A stretch of 11,179 bases of DNA from Bacteroidota bacterium. Lineage in GTDB: Bacteria; Bacteroidota; Bacteroidia; Flavobacteriales_D; Crocinitomicaceae. The translations under genes were made by a program, and so were the position numbers. A model generated the notes under the pieces. It was not told the origin of the DNA. It searched no databases and saw nothing but the letters and a program-made list of their open reading frames with translations. Numbering within the stretch: the first letter of the stretch is position 1; each line of letters begins with the position of its first letter. Location: assembly GCA_018825925.1 (NCBI GenBank), contig JAHKAT010000286.1, forward strand, positions 1-11,179. Reading direction: 5' to 3'. Below, one piece after another: positions 1 to 7,058 of the stretch.

Positions 1-433
1 CTGTACTGCCAAAACCGCCAGTACCGCGTTCAGTTTCTGTTAATTCTTTACTTTCAACCCAAAAGGCTTGTTCTACTTTTGCAAACACCAGTTGCGCTAT
101 TCTTTCACCATCTTCTATTGTGAAGTTTTCTTGAGAATGATTAATTAAAATCACCCCTACTTCACCTCTATAATCGGCGTCTATGGTGCCTGGACTGTTT
201 AAAACGGTAATGCCTTTTTTCAAGGCCAAACCGCTTCTAGGTCGAACCTGACATTCGAAACCCGCTGGGATTTCTAAAAACAAGCCCGTTTTAACCAATG
301 TTCTTTTTCCTGGTTCAAGAATAATTGCCTCCGATAAAGAAGCCCGAATATCCATTCCCGCACTATTTCCAGTTTCATATGCCGGCAGTGCATGCGCGGA
401 TTGATTGATTATTTTTACTTGTAATGTATTCAT
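1..433 (-). CDS. dut: dUTP diphosphatase (dUTPase), C-terminus cut by window edge
   Basis: Trimeric cytosolic dUTPase, which hydrolyses dUTP to dUMP and pyrophosphate. This keeps uracil out of DNA and supplies dUMP for thymidylate synthesis. Translating the complement from ATG at 433 gives 144 codons with no stop before the window edge. All five family motifs are visible: motif I AGMDIRA (residues 25-31), motif II RPRSGLA (64-70), motif III with IDADYRG (84-90; D85 and Y88 match the catalytic Asp and Tyr of the E. coli enzyme), motif IV RIAQLVF (111-117), and motif V RGTGGFGST (136-144), which closes over the active site of the neighbouring subunit. The family is about 145-150 residues long, so only a few residues are missing. 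It lies 121 bases downstream of the flippase gene on the same strand and has its own candidate promoter. Recognition is by motif and is firm. Confidence 0.96.
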   Translation of the reverse strand, partial: MNTLQVKIINQSAHALPAYETGNSAGMDIRASLSEAIILEPGKRTLVKTGLFLEIPAGFECQVRPRSGLALKKGITVLNSPGTIDADYRGEVGVILINHSQENFTIEDGERIAQLVFAKVEQAFWVESKELTETERGTGGFGST

Positions 434-440
434 GAATTTT

Positions 441-468
441 CAAAATTACAAAAATCAATAGGTCCAAA
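441..468 (-). promoter_or_regulatory. candidate Bacteroidota-type promoter of dut
   Basis: Read on the minus strand, TAATTTTG (448-441) matches the Bacteroidota -7 consensus TAnnTTTG exactly. A TTTG (468-465) lies 16 bases upstream, near the expected -33 spacing. The start codon at 433 would leave a very short leader. This is pattern matching in AT-rich DNA, so chance occurrence is possible. Confidence 0.4.
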
Positions 469-478
469 ACGAAATCTA

Positions 479-497
479 CGATTAGTTATACCAATCG
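479..497. repeat. perfect-length inverted repeat (8-bp stem, 3-base loop) between flippase and dut
   Basis: The 19 bases CGATTAGTTATACCAATCG fold into an 8-bp stem (one G-T pair when read as RNA on the minus strand) around a 3-base loop. No clear U-tract follows on either strand, so it is not a convincing Rho-independent terminator. It could be a weak transcript hairpin, a protein-binding site or a dispersed intergenic repeat. Confidence 0.45.
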
Positions 498-554
498 GAT
501 GTTAAAAAGCTTTCAGCAGGCCTTTTAAAGATTTTGAGTTGGTTTTAAATTTCG

Positions 555-2018
555 TTAGCTCTTCGATGGGTTTTTCTTAAATCCTTTGTACTCCATTTCG
601 TAAACCACATAAAGAAAACCAACGATTAAAAGATTGTGACTAATATAATAAAGTGTTTTGTTTTCAAAATTTAAGATCGTTGAAACAAAGTAAAGTGCAA
701 TCGCCAAACCTACATAGAGAAAAAACTTCCTTAAATTATAGTGAATCGGATAGTATTTTCTGGAAAGTAAATAACTCGCAATCATTTGTCCTGCATACAC
801 CAGCAAGGTTGCCCATGCTGAAGCCATATAACCATAGGTAGGGATGAAGATAACGTTCACCAAAATGGTCAGAGCGCCACCCCCTAAAGCAATGTAGGCT
901 CCAAATTTTGTTTGACCTGATAATTTATACCAAATACTTTGATTCAAATAAATACCAAAACAAACATTGGCCAAGAGTAGAATAGGGACCACTGATAAAC
1001 CTACGTGATAGGATTCATTTCGAATGAACTCTTTGAAAAAGTCAAGATTCACAGACACCAACAAAAACACGAAGGAAACCAGTGCTACAAAGTAGTTCAT
1101 TATTCTTCTGTACTGTTGATCGCGGTCGATATTTTTTGCCTGAGAAAAGAAATAAGGCTCGGCAGCGTATCGGTATGCTTGCAAGAAAATAGTCACCAAC
1201 ATGGCTAATTTGTAGCAAGCACTGTAAATTCCTACCTGTTCATTTGCATAAATCAAAGAGCTCGGAGAGCCGTCAAACAAAAGATGTTTAAGCAAAATTC
1301 GATCGATGGTTTCGTTGACGATTCCTGCCATACCGGCAATCATCAAAGGAAAGGAATAGATGAGCATACTTTTCATCACCGACCAATCAAAATCGAGACG
1401 TATGGCTAAAAAAGTTTTATACAGCAAAACCGGTTTCAACAAAGAAGAGCACAGGTTGGCAATCAGAATAAAAATCACTCCTTCTTCCGGTCGCGCAGGA
1501 TCGAACAACACCAACATAAACAACAAGTTGAGTATAATATTCGTCCCGATTCCAGCCATTTGTATTCCAGCAAATTTCAGTGCTTTCTCCTCGGCACGCA
1601 ATCGAGCTAAAGGCACTGCTGCCATCGCATCCAAAATGACTATTATTCCAAGCAGTGTAATGTATTCGGGATGCTCTCCAAATAGCATCGCCTCTGCAAT
1701 ACTTTGGTGAAAAATAAATAAGAAGGCTGCAAAAGCGCCATTAATGCATAAAACGGAAAGAAAAGCTTGTTTAAACACCTTGTCTCTGTCCTCCTCTTTC
1801 TGTAAAAAATTAAAGAAAGTTGTTTCCATTCCAAAAGTTAGAAACACAATCAAAAAAGCCACCCAAGCATATAATTCAGAAACCACACCATATTCAGCTG
1901 GTCGCACAAACACTTGAGTGTACAGTGGGACCAACATAAAATTCAAGAATCGTCCGACTATGCTCGGCAATCCGTAAATAGCCGTTTGGCCTAGTAATTT
2001 CTTTATAGGGTTTGACAT
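555..2018 (-). CDS. polysaccharide biosynthesis flippase (Wzx/MATE-like, MOP superfamily)
   Basis: A 487-residue polytopic inner-membrane protein, predicted to flip lipid-linked oligosaccharide units for a surface polysaccharide across the cytoplasmic membrane. The N-terminus has the family signature: a short basic start, then a Gly-rich first helix (GQTAIYGLPSIVGRFLNF, 10-27), LVPLYT (29-34), EYGVVSELYA (42-51) and GMETTFF (63-69). About 12-14 hydrophobic segments follow through to the C-terminus, and length is normal for the family. The basic C-terminal tail (KGFKKNPSKS) would face the cytoplasm. Its ATG overlaps the stop of the upstream enoyl-CoA hydratase gene by one base (TAATG), implying co-transcription and probable translational coupling. 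The substrate cannot be told from sequence. No sugar-modifying cluster surrounds it, though an ArnT/PMT-like glycosyltransferase is two genes upstream. Confidence 0.9.
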   Translation of the reverse strand: MSNPIKKLLGQTAIYGLPSIVGRFLNFMLVPLYTQVFVRPAEYGVVSELYAWVAFLIVFLTFGMETTFFNFLQKEEDRDKVFKQAFLSVLCINGAFAAFLFIFHQSIAEAMLFGEHPEYITLLGIIVILDAMAAVPLARLRAEEKALKFAGIQMAGIGTNIILNLLFMLVLFDPARPEEGVIFILIANLCSSLLKPVLLYKTFLAIRLDFDWSVMKSMLIYSFPLMIAGMAGIVNETIDRILLKHLLFDGSPSSLIYANEQVGIYSACYKLAMLVTIFLQAYRYAAEPYFFSQAKNIDRDQQYRRIMNYFVALVSFVFLLVSVNLDFFKEFIRNESYHVGLSVVPILLLANVCFGIYLNQSIWYKLSGQTKFGAYIALGGGALTILVNVIFIPTYGYMASAWATLLVYAGQMIASYLLSRKYYPIHYNLRKFFLYVGLAIALYFVSTILNFENKTLYYISHNLLIVGFLYVVYEMEYKGFKKNPSKS

Positions 2019-2794
2019 TACCCTCTAAAATTGGCTTTTCTTTTTTCTAAAAATGCCGTTGTTCCTTCTATAAAGTCAGGAGTTCCGAAACAATTTCCAA
2101 ATTCTTTTATTTCAACATGATAGCCATTTGTACCGTCTTCAAAATTAGCATTCACTGCTTTTATTGCTGAGGAAATAGCCGATTTAGAGTTGTTCAATAT
2201 TTTATTTGCGATTTTTTCACAGGTAGCCATCAAGTCAGCTGGTTCAACCACCTCGTTTACCAACCCGCATCGAAAAGCTTCGTCGGCAGTAATCATACCT
2301 GCCGTAAACACCATTTCATTGGCCTTTCCTCGTCCAACCAATTGAGCCAAACGCTGAGTTCCACCATAACCAGGAATCACACCAAGTGATACTTCAGGAA
2401 GACCCATCTTGGCATTGTTGGAAGCTATGCGGATGTGACTGCACATTGCCAATTCCAAACCACCACCTAAAGCAAAACCATTTACAGCAGCAATTACGGG
2501 TACAGACATTGCTTCAATAAAGTCAAACAATATTTTTTGACCTTGTCGCGCTAAGTCACCCCCTTGAGCCACAGAAAAATCGGCAAATTCTTTGATATCC
2601 GCACCAGCCACAAAAGCCTTTTCGCCTGAACCGGTTAAAATCACAACTCCAGTTTCATGATCTGCATTGGCTGACTTTAAAGCCATGTTTAACTCTTCGA
2701 TCGTTTTTTTATTCAAGGCATTCAATTGCGCAGGACGATTGATAGTGATATATTGAATTTTTCCTTTTTTCTCTACTAGAATATTTTCGAACAT
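2018..2794 (-). CDS. enoyl-CoA hydratase (crotonase family)
   Basis: Cytosolic crotonase-fold enzyme of 258 residues, the usual family length. It is predicted to add water reversibly across the double bond of a 2-enoyl-CoA, as in beta-oxidation or crotonyl-CoA metabolism. The N-terminal strand carries the CoA-binding pattern INRPAQLNALN (18-28). FVAGADIKEF (61-70) and GGGLELAMCSH (110-120) supply the oxyanion hole. Both catalytic glutamates of hydratases are present, at E114 and at E134 in LPEVSLGVIPGYGGTQR. That pair favours a hydratase over an isomerase with only one Glu. The C-terminal TAFLEKRKANFRG ending is typical. Chain-length preference is not readable. No other beta-oxidation gene lies nearby. 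It follows the glycosyltransferase gene after 122 bases and has its own candidate promoter. Confidence 0.93.
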   Translation of the reverse strand: MFENILVEKKGKIQYITINRPAQLNALNKKTIEELNMALKSANADHETGVVILTGSGEKAFVAGADIKEFADFSVAQGGDLARQGQKILFDFIEAMSVPVIAAVNGFALGGGLELAMCSHIRIASNNAKMGLPEVSLGVIPGYGGTQRLAQLVGRGKANEMVFTAGMITADEAFRCGLVNEVVEPADLMATCEKIANKILNNSKSAISSAIKAVNANFEDGTNGYHVEIKEFGNCFGTPDFIEGTTAFLEKRKANFRG

Positions 2795-2812
2795 AGTGCT
2801 TTATATTTTTAA

Positions 2813-2820
2813 CAAAATTA
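2813..2820 (-). promoter_or_regulatory. candidate -7 element of the enoyl-CoA hydratase/flippase unit
   Basis: On the minus strand TAATTTTG (2820-2813) is an exact match to TAnnTTTG, located 18 bases before the ATG at 2794. No clear TTTG is seen at the -33 position. The 122-base gap before this gene also suggests it may have a promoter of its own rather than depend fully on hemJ transcription. Confidence 0.35.
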
Positions 2821-2916
2821 ATTACTTTTTGAAAAGGTCGTGATTTACTTTTACATTGACCGCAGTTGTGGACCAATGACTTTGACTCAAGCTCAATCTA
2901 AATTCAAAACCAAGCA

Positions 2917-4440
2917 TTACTCATACTTCACCTTTACTATTTCTTGGTCCTTTAAAATATAATCAGGCAGTGGGTTGCCAAATTGAATAGCGCTTAACTT
3001 GAAACCTTCATTTTTTAAGCGTTTCACTGCTTGTTGACTGGGCACAAATGATATCGCTTTATTTTGTGTAAAGTACATCCATTGGATATTTCCATGCATT
3101 CTCATATTTGCATTCAAAATCAATTTCTTGGAATCCATATCTCCATGTTTTATGATAAAATCATGCTGTGCCCGATATAGATGGTGATACTCATTTTCAA
3201 TTGTACCCTTTTTCATGCCCAATTTTTCAAAGAACTGCAACGGCTGAAAGAAAAGAATCAAAAGCGGAGCAAGGATCAAAATCAACCTTTCTTTTTGAAT
3301 CGTCGACAAAAGAAATAGAATTCCTTGCGCAATTAAAAGTGAAATCAAAGGTAGTGTTGGACCAATAAAACCCTCCATTTTTGTCGCCGCAAAACTGTAA
3401 AAAACCAATAAGGCCAAAACAGAAATCAAAAGTATCCTACTCGTTTCATCCGTTTGTTTCCATTTATAAAAAGGAATAAAAATCAGCAAAAGCAAGATCC
3501 TAAAGACACCCAGTAAATTCTGAAAATGAAACCAAAAACTTTCTCTATGTCCCTCTAGTGGTATCCAAAAATGCTCCTGGTTGTAACTTAACTCCTTGAT
3601 TGCAATTTCCGGAAAATTGACAATGGTGTAAAGGTGCCATGGTAATACAACAAGAATAGCAATGAACAGGGCTAGAGCAAACCACTTAATTTGATTTTTA
3701 ACATCAATAGAATGCCTCACTATCTTAATTAAAACAAGAATTCCCCACGGTAAAAAAACGAGCAATCCTGGCAACCACTTGGTTAAAACACACAGCCCTA
3801 CCATCACACCAATTTTAAGGGCTGATTTCCTTGAAGGAAGGATCAAATATTTTTGAAAAAAGTAGAATGAAATGAAAACCAAACAAGTAAAAAAAACATC
3901 GTTGTGGTCTGTGGACTTCCAACCACTCAATTGCAACAAGGTAAAACCTGAAAAGACAAAAATAAAAGCTGCCAAAAAACCTACCTTCGAATTTTTCCAA
4001 TTATTGCCGAACAAAAAAACCAATCTTGAAGTAATCGCCAGCAGAATAACAGAGGGCATTCTGGCTGCAATGATGGTATTTCCAAAAAGTTTAATACTTG
4101 TAGCCATTGCGTATAGAAAAAATGGCGGTTTGTGTAACCAAGTAGTCTGTGAACTCCAATTAGACTCCTCGAATAGCCAAGGAGCAAAAGTCATCAATTG
4201 TGGATGAGCGGGATTAAGGCTAATGTTTTTGGCGACCAAAGCATGAAACTGTTCGTCCCAAATGAAGAAATAGTTAGTGATCGTTGCAAAACCACAAGCA
4301 ATAAAAAAGGTCATTCCAAACAACAACCAAGCGGTCCACTTAACACGATCTTTATTTTGAGACCAAATACTAGCAGCAGCAAACAATAAACCGATTAAAA
4401 AAAGTAAAAAACTTTCCAAAGTTATATCGCCAAAACTCAA
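2917..4440 (-). CDS. ArnT/PMT-like membrane glycosyltransferase (GT39/GT83-type fold)
   Basis: A 507-residue polytopic membrane protein resembling the PMT/ArnT group, which transfers a sugar from a polyprenyl-phosphate donor to a lipid or protein acceptor on the outer face of the inner membrane. After a first helix (about 9-27) and a second (about 36-56), residues 61-72 read WDEQFHALVAKN. The D62-E63 pair in the first extracytoplasmic loop corresponds to the family's catalytic acidic motif. HKPPFFLYAMATSIKLFG (103-120) followed by AARMPS (125-130) is the second hallmark. About ten further hydrophobic segments follow, then a hydrophilic tail of about 100 residues (from about 408). The start is TTG (4440-4438), 4 bases after the hemJ stop. 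An in-frame stop lies 22 bases upstream, with no ATG in between, and the first internal Met is residue 43, so TTG is the best start that keeps helix 1. Donor and acceptor are unknown. Confidence 0.85.
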   Translation of the reverse strand: MSFGDITLESFLLFLIGLLFAAASIWSQNKDRVKWTAWLLFGMTFFIACGFATITNYFFIWDEQFHALVAKNISLNPAHPQLMTFAPWLFEESNWSSQTTWLHKPPFFLYAMATSIKLFGNTIIAARMPSVILLAITSRLVFLFGNNWKNSKVGFLAAFIFVFSGFTLLQLSGWKSTDHNDVFFTCLVFISFYFFQKYLILPSRKSALKIGVMVGLCVLTKWLPGLLVFLPWGILVLIKIVRHSIDVKNQIKWFALALFIAILVVLPWHLYTIVNFPEIAIKELSYNQEHFWIPLEGHRESFWFHFQNLLGVFRILLLLIFIPFYKWKQTDETSRILLISVLALLVFYSFAATKMEGFIGPTLPLISLLIAQGILFLLSTIQKERLILILAPLLILFFQPLQFFEKLGMKKGTIENEYHHLYRAQHDFIIKHGDMDSKKLILNANMRMHGNIQWMYFTQNKAISFVPSQQAVKRLKNEGFKLSAIQFGNPLPDYILKDQEIVKVKYE

Positions 4441-4444
4441 AATA

Positions 4445-4993
4445 TTAATGGGTTCGTTTGGTTAGTCTTTTGTACAATTTAATCAAAAGCATTAAGCCTA
4501 TACCCAGAGCAAAAAATGCCACGGTTGCTTTCCACCAAGAAACAGTTCCTTTTGTAACCGCTAGAAAGACGATAGAAACTAAAAAGAGAGTGGCCAGTTC
4601 ATTCCACAAACGCAGTTTGCCTGAGCTATGTTTAAATTTCCCTTTTTGCAGATGGAACATCCATTGTTGAGAAAGAAAGTGATAGATGATTAATAGGGCG
4701 ACAAAAGTTAGCTTAACATGCATCCAAGGCGCTTGCATTAAGCCAGGATTTCCGATGAGCATGATCGTTCCAAAGGTCACAGTAAGAATCATTGATGGTG
4801 TAGTAATAATCCACCACAATTTTTTCTCCATAATTGTGAACTGCTTGTTTAAAACTTGTTTTTCATTCTCCTCTAAATCTTGCGCTTCGGTATGATAGAT
4901 AAAAAGGCGAACGATATAAAAAAGTCCGGCAAACCAACTTACTAAAAAAATAAGATGTAATGATTTTAGAGAACTATAGGTGACAAAATCCAT
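4445..4993 (-). CDS. hemJ: HemJ-type protoporphyrinogen IX oxidase (UPF0093/CopD-like)
   Basis: Small integral membrane protein of 182 residues, predicted to oxidise protoporphyrinogen IX to protoporphyrin IX in heme synthesis in bacteria that lack HemG or HemY. The N-terminal signature LKSLHLIFLVSWFAGLFYIVRLF (9-31) is characteristic and includes H13 and R29, with H34 just after. W90-M-H92-V-K94 and H105 follow in the next helices. HemJ proteins are reported to bind heme b through conserved histidines. Four or five hydrophobic helices are visible: about 6-30, 62-81, 92-110, 131-147 and 154-172. Such genes are often labelled only as CopD family, so the enzymatic role is inferred from homology. 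It starts 48 bases after the sod terminator, so it probably heads a new unit, and the glycosyltransferase begins 4 bases past its stop. Confidence 0.88.
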   Translation of the reverse strand: MDFVTYSSLKSLHLIFLVSWFAGLFYIVRLFIYHTEAQDLEENEKQVLNKQFTIMEKKLWWIITTPSMILTVTFGTIMLIGNPGLMQAPWMHVKLTFVALLIIYHFLSQQWMFHLQKGKFKHSSGKLRLWNELATLFLVSIVFLAVTKGTVSWWKATVAFFALGIGLMLLIKLYKRLTKRTH

Positions 4994-5019
4994 GATTTAA
5001 ATTAAGCGTTGCTTTGAGA

Positions 5020-5027
5020 CGAAGATA
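5020..5027 (-). promoter_or_regulatory. weak candidate -7 element of hemJ
   Basis: TATCTTCG on the minus strand matches TAnnTTTG at seven of eight positions, 26 bases before the hemJ ATG. The upstream transcript ends at a terminator at 5041-5074, so a promoter is expected within 4994-5045. This is the best match I see there, without a clear -33 box. Confidence 0.25.
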
Positions 5028-5040
5028 AGAAGTCTTTCCA

Positions 5041-5074
5041 TAAAAAATGCCCCTACTCAATGAGCAGAGGCATT
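5041..5074 (-). terminator. Rho-independent terminator after superoxide dismutase
   Basis: On the minus strand, 16 bases past the sod stop codon, a 13-bp stem begins with AATGCCTCTGCTC. It has a 3-base ATT loop, its second arm is GAGTAGGGGCATT (two G-U pairs), and a T-run follows (A-run at 5042-5047 on the plus strand). The plus strand has no T-run after the hairpin, so it acts in one direction. It separates the amidohydrolase/sod unit from hemJ. Confidence 0.88.
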
Positions 5075-5090
5075 CAAAATGTGAATTTTA

Positions 5091-5690
5091 TTATTTTGCC
5101 GCAGTGAATTTTTTCGCCACTACGTTCCAATCTACTAAATTGAAAAACGCAGCGATGTAATCTGGACGTCTATTTTGATAATTCAAATAGTAAGCATGTT
5201 CCCAAACATCCAATCCTAAAATTGGTGTTCCTTTGCATCCTTCGCCCATAATTGGATTGTCTTGATTAGCTGTCGAGCAAACACATAATTTACCCTCACA
5301 CAAACACAACCAAGCCCAACCTGAACCAAATCTGGTTGCTGCTGCCTTTGCAAATTCTTCTTTAAAAGCATCGAATGATCCAAACGCAGAATCAATTGCA
5401 GAAGCTAAATCTCCTGACGGTACGCCTCCTCCATTTGGCGACATTACTTCCCAGAACAAATTGTGATTATAAAATCCACCTGCATTATTGCGCACTGCTG
5501 GCGTGTCTTTACAAGACTTTAATATGTCTTCAATCGATTTTCCTTCGAAATTCGTTCCAGCAATTGCCGCATTCAAATTGCTTGTATAACCGTTGTGGTG
5601 TTTTGAATGATGGATTTCCATTGTTCGAGCATCGATATGTGGTTCCAAAGCGTCGTAAGCATATGCTAATTTTGGTAATTCAAATGACAT
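5091..5690 (-). CDS. superoxide dismutase, Fe/Mn family, Mn-type residues
   Basis: Cytosolic enzyme of 199 residues converting superoxide to oxygen and hydrogen peroxide. No signal peptide is present. Metal ligands are all in place: H27 (in MEIHHSKHH), H76 (NHNLFW), D161 and H165 (DVWEHAYY), plus the gateway Y35. Two residues that separate the metal types read as Mn-type: G72 in NNAGGFYNH (equivalent to Gly77 of E. coli SodA) and Q143 in STANQD (equivalent to Gln146), whereas Fe-type enzymes carry their Gln at the first site. Cambialistic use is possible. Six cysteines are present, four of them in two C-x-C pairs (129/131 and 136/138) on one predicted hairpin. It follows the 440-residue amidohydrolase by 43 bases, has a weak promoter match in that gap, and ends at a strong terminator. 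Confidence 0.96.
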   Translation of the reverse strand: MSFELPKLAYAYDALEPHIDARTMEIHHSKHHNGYTSNLNAAIAGTNFEGKSIEDILKSCKDTPAVRNNAGGFYNHNLFWEVMSPNGGGVPSGDLASAIDSAFGSFDAFKEEFAKAAATRFGSGWAWLCLCEGKLCVCSTANQDNPIMGEGCKGTPILGLDVWEHAYYLNYQNRRPDYIAAFFNLVDWNVVAKKFTAAK

Positions 5691-5719
5691 GATAATTGTT
5701 TTTAATGATAAATGAATGC

Positions 5720-5727
5720 TAAAGTTA
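5720..5727 (-). promoter_or_regulatory. weak candidate -7 element of superoxide dismutase
   Basis: TAACTTTA (minus strand, 5727-5720) matches TAnnTTTG at seven of eight positions and lies 29 bases before the sod ATG, within the 43-base gap. No clear -33 TTTG is seen. If real, it would let sod be expressed independently of the amidohydrolase genes. Confidence 0.28.
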
Positions 5728-5733
5728 ACAACT

Positions 5734-7056
5734 TTATTTTTTCTCTTTGGTCATTTTGGGCTGATTTTCGTACTTGTTGGAGTATTTCTTATACAGATCT
5801 TTTTGGCGGTCATTCAGGTTAATCCATTTGCCATCCATCATTCCCATAAGCACTTCATTGGTGCGCATATCCAAGGCCGGACCTTTGGAAACAAAGAAAG
5901 TAGCTTGCTTGCCAACCTCTATACTTCCGTATTCCTGATCAATTCCTAAAATTTCACAACTAGATAGTGTAATTGCGCGTAAAGCTTCTTCCTCAGTAAG
6001 ACCATACCCCGTAGTATGACCGGCTAAAAATGCTATATTTCGCGCGTTCATTGCTTCCATGTCGCCTTCGTTTTGCAAGCAAAATTTCACCTCGCCTTCT
6101 TTTAAAAGTTGCGGCAAGCGATACGGCAAGTCTACAGGATCATTTTCACTTTCAGGAAGTGAATGAACACGTGGAAGCATGACAGGTATTTTAGAATCAC
6201 GTAATTGAGGAAGGATTAAATAAGCATCATATCCACCAATAATTACAGGAAATTTCAAACCAAATTCTTTTGAAAAATCGATTATATCAAGCAGTTGTTG
6301 CAACTCATTCGCATGAAAAAACACCCGTTTCGAACCCTCAAAACAATCCTTCATTGCGGCATAACGCAAATCTGTTTTTGTTATTTTTTTTGACTCTGAA
6401 TAGGCTTTTGATTCTGTGAAAAATCGACGTATTTCTTTTTTCTTACTCTCGTAACTTTCCTTTCTTTTATCCTCATCCGCCGCTGAAACAGCCCCTCTAT
6501 TTGGTCTAAAAAAATCGGGCCAATTAACATGTACGCCATCATCCTCTCGAATCGCTGCGTCCTCCCAGTTCCAACCATCTAAATGCATTACAGAAGAAGT
6601 ACCCGTTATTACCCCGCCACGCGGCGTAATTTGTGAAATTAGAACTCCATTGCTTCGCACTGTGGCAATAATTTCAGATTCCACATTGTAAGCGATCAAA
6701 GCGCGAATGTGAGGATTAAATGTTCCCACCTCATCAAAATCACGGGTCGAACGCACGGCATCTACTTCTGTTAAACCAAGCGTTGAATTGGGCGCCACCA
6801 AGCCGGGGTACATGTGTTGGTTTTTTAAGTCGATTATAGTATCCCAATCCTCCACTTTTTGCTTATCTGAAACCGAACTTTTAATTAATTCAATTTTAGA
6901 CCCTACAATGCCTACCGCAGCACCCTGCATTACTTCACCATTACCTTTGTGAAGATGTGCATTAATGAACAAAATAGATTTTTGCTCTTTTTGAGCATGA
7001 AACGAAAGGCTCGAAAAACCGAACCCAATTAGCAAAGTTAAAATCGTCTTATTCAT
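5734..7056 (-). CDS. exported amidohydrolase homologue lacking the HxH metal motif
   Basis: A 440-residue protein with a Sec signal peptide (basic start, hydrophobic 4-19, likely cleavage after HA at 20-21), so periplasmic or surface located. The fold is that of imidazolonepropionase/dihydroorotase-like amidohydrolases. A beta-sandwich start (about 28-82) is followed by MYPGLVAPNSTLGL (82-95), where active relatives read PGLID-H-x-H-LGL; here the two His are N90 and T92. Later parts of the barrel persist: FFHANE (247-252, H249), GGYDAY (274-279), and the C-terminal pattern LTEEEALRAITLSSCEILGI then GSIEVGKQATFFV (353-390). The tail is Lys-rich. The ATG comes 2 bases after the stop of the 996-residue homologue, so the two are surely co-transcribed and may form a complex. 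Substrate is unknown. Metal-dependent hydrolysis is doubtful; a partner or binding role is an inference. Confidence 0.85.
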   Translation of the reverse strand: MNKTILTLLIGFGFSSLSFHAQKEQKSILFINAHLHKGNGEVMQGAAVGIVGSKIELIKSSVSDKQKVEDWDTIIDLKNQHMYPGLVAPNSTLGLTEVDAVRSTRDFDEVGTFNPHIRALIAYNVESEIIATVRSNGVLISQITPRGGVITGTSSVMHLDGWNWEDAAIREDDGVHVNWPDFFRPNRGAVSAADEDKRKESYESKKKEIRRFFTESKAYSESKKITKTDLRYAAMKDCFEGSKRVFFHANELQQLLDIIDFSKEFGLKFPVIIGGYDAYLILPQLRDSKIPVMLPRVHSLPESENDPVDLPYRLPQLLKEGEVKFCLQNEGDMEAMNARNIAFLAGHTTGYGLTEEEALRAITLSSCEILGIDQEYGSIEVGKQATFFVSKGPALDMRTNEVLMGMMDGKWINLNDRQKDLYKKYSNKYENQPKMTKEKK

Positions 7057-7058
7057 AA

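Noticed and set aside
1360..1710. Plus-strand frame of 116 codons opposite the flippase
   Set aside because: Antisense to conserved flippase helices; Ser/Asn/Ile-rich low-complexity composition with no domain.
2795..2916. Possible small gene or terminator between the glycosyltransferase and enoyl-CoA hydratase genes
   Set aside because: Only trivial frames of a few codons occur, and the short palindromes there (such as around 2830 and 2860) have small stems with no U-tract.
3872..4207. Plus-strand frame of 111 codons opposite the glycosyltransferase
   Set aside because: It is the antisense shadow of conserved membrane-helix coding sequence, without a start signal or family pattern.
555..4440. 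A full capsule or O-antigen biosynthesis cluster suggested by the flippase and glycosyltransferase
   Set aside because: No nucleotide-sugar enzymes, polymerase or other glycosyltransferases are present, and the intervening genes are unrelated housekeeping functions.
5375..5692. Open frame of 105 codons on the plus strand opposite superoxide dismutase
   Set aside because: It lies antisense to a gene with all catalytic residues in place, has no recognisable domain, and its composition looks like a reverse-frame artefact.
5716..5949. Plus-strand frame of 77 codons with a strongly hydrophobic start, resembling a small membrane protein
   Set aside because: It is antisense to the Lys-rich C-terminus of the 440-residue amidohydrolase; antisense Lys codons read as Phe and Leu, which explains the apparent hydrophobicity.
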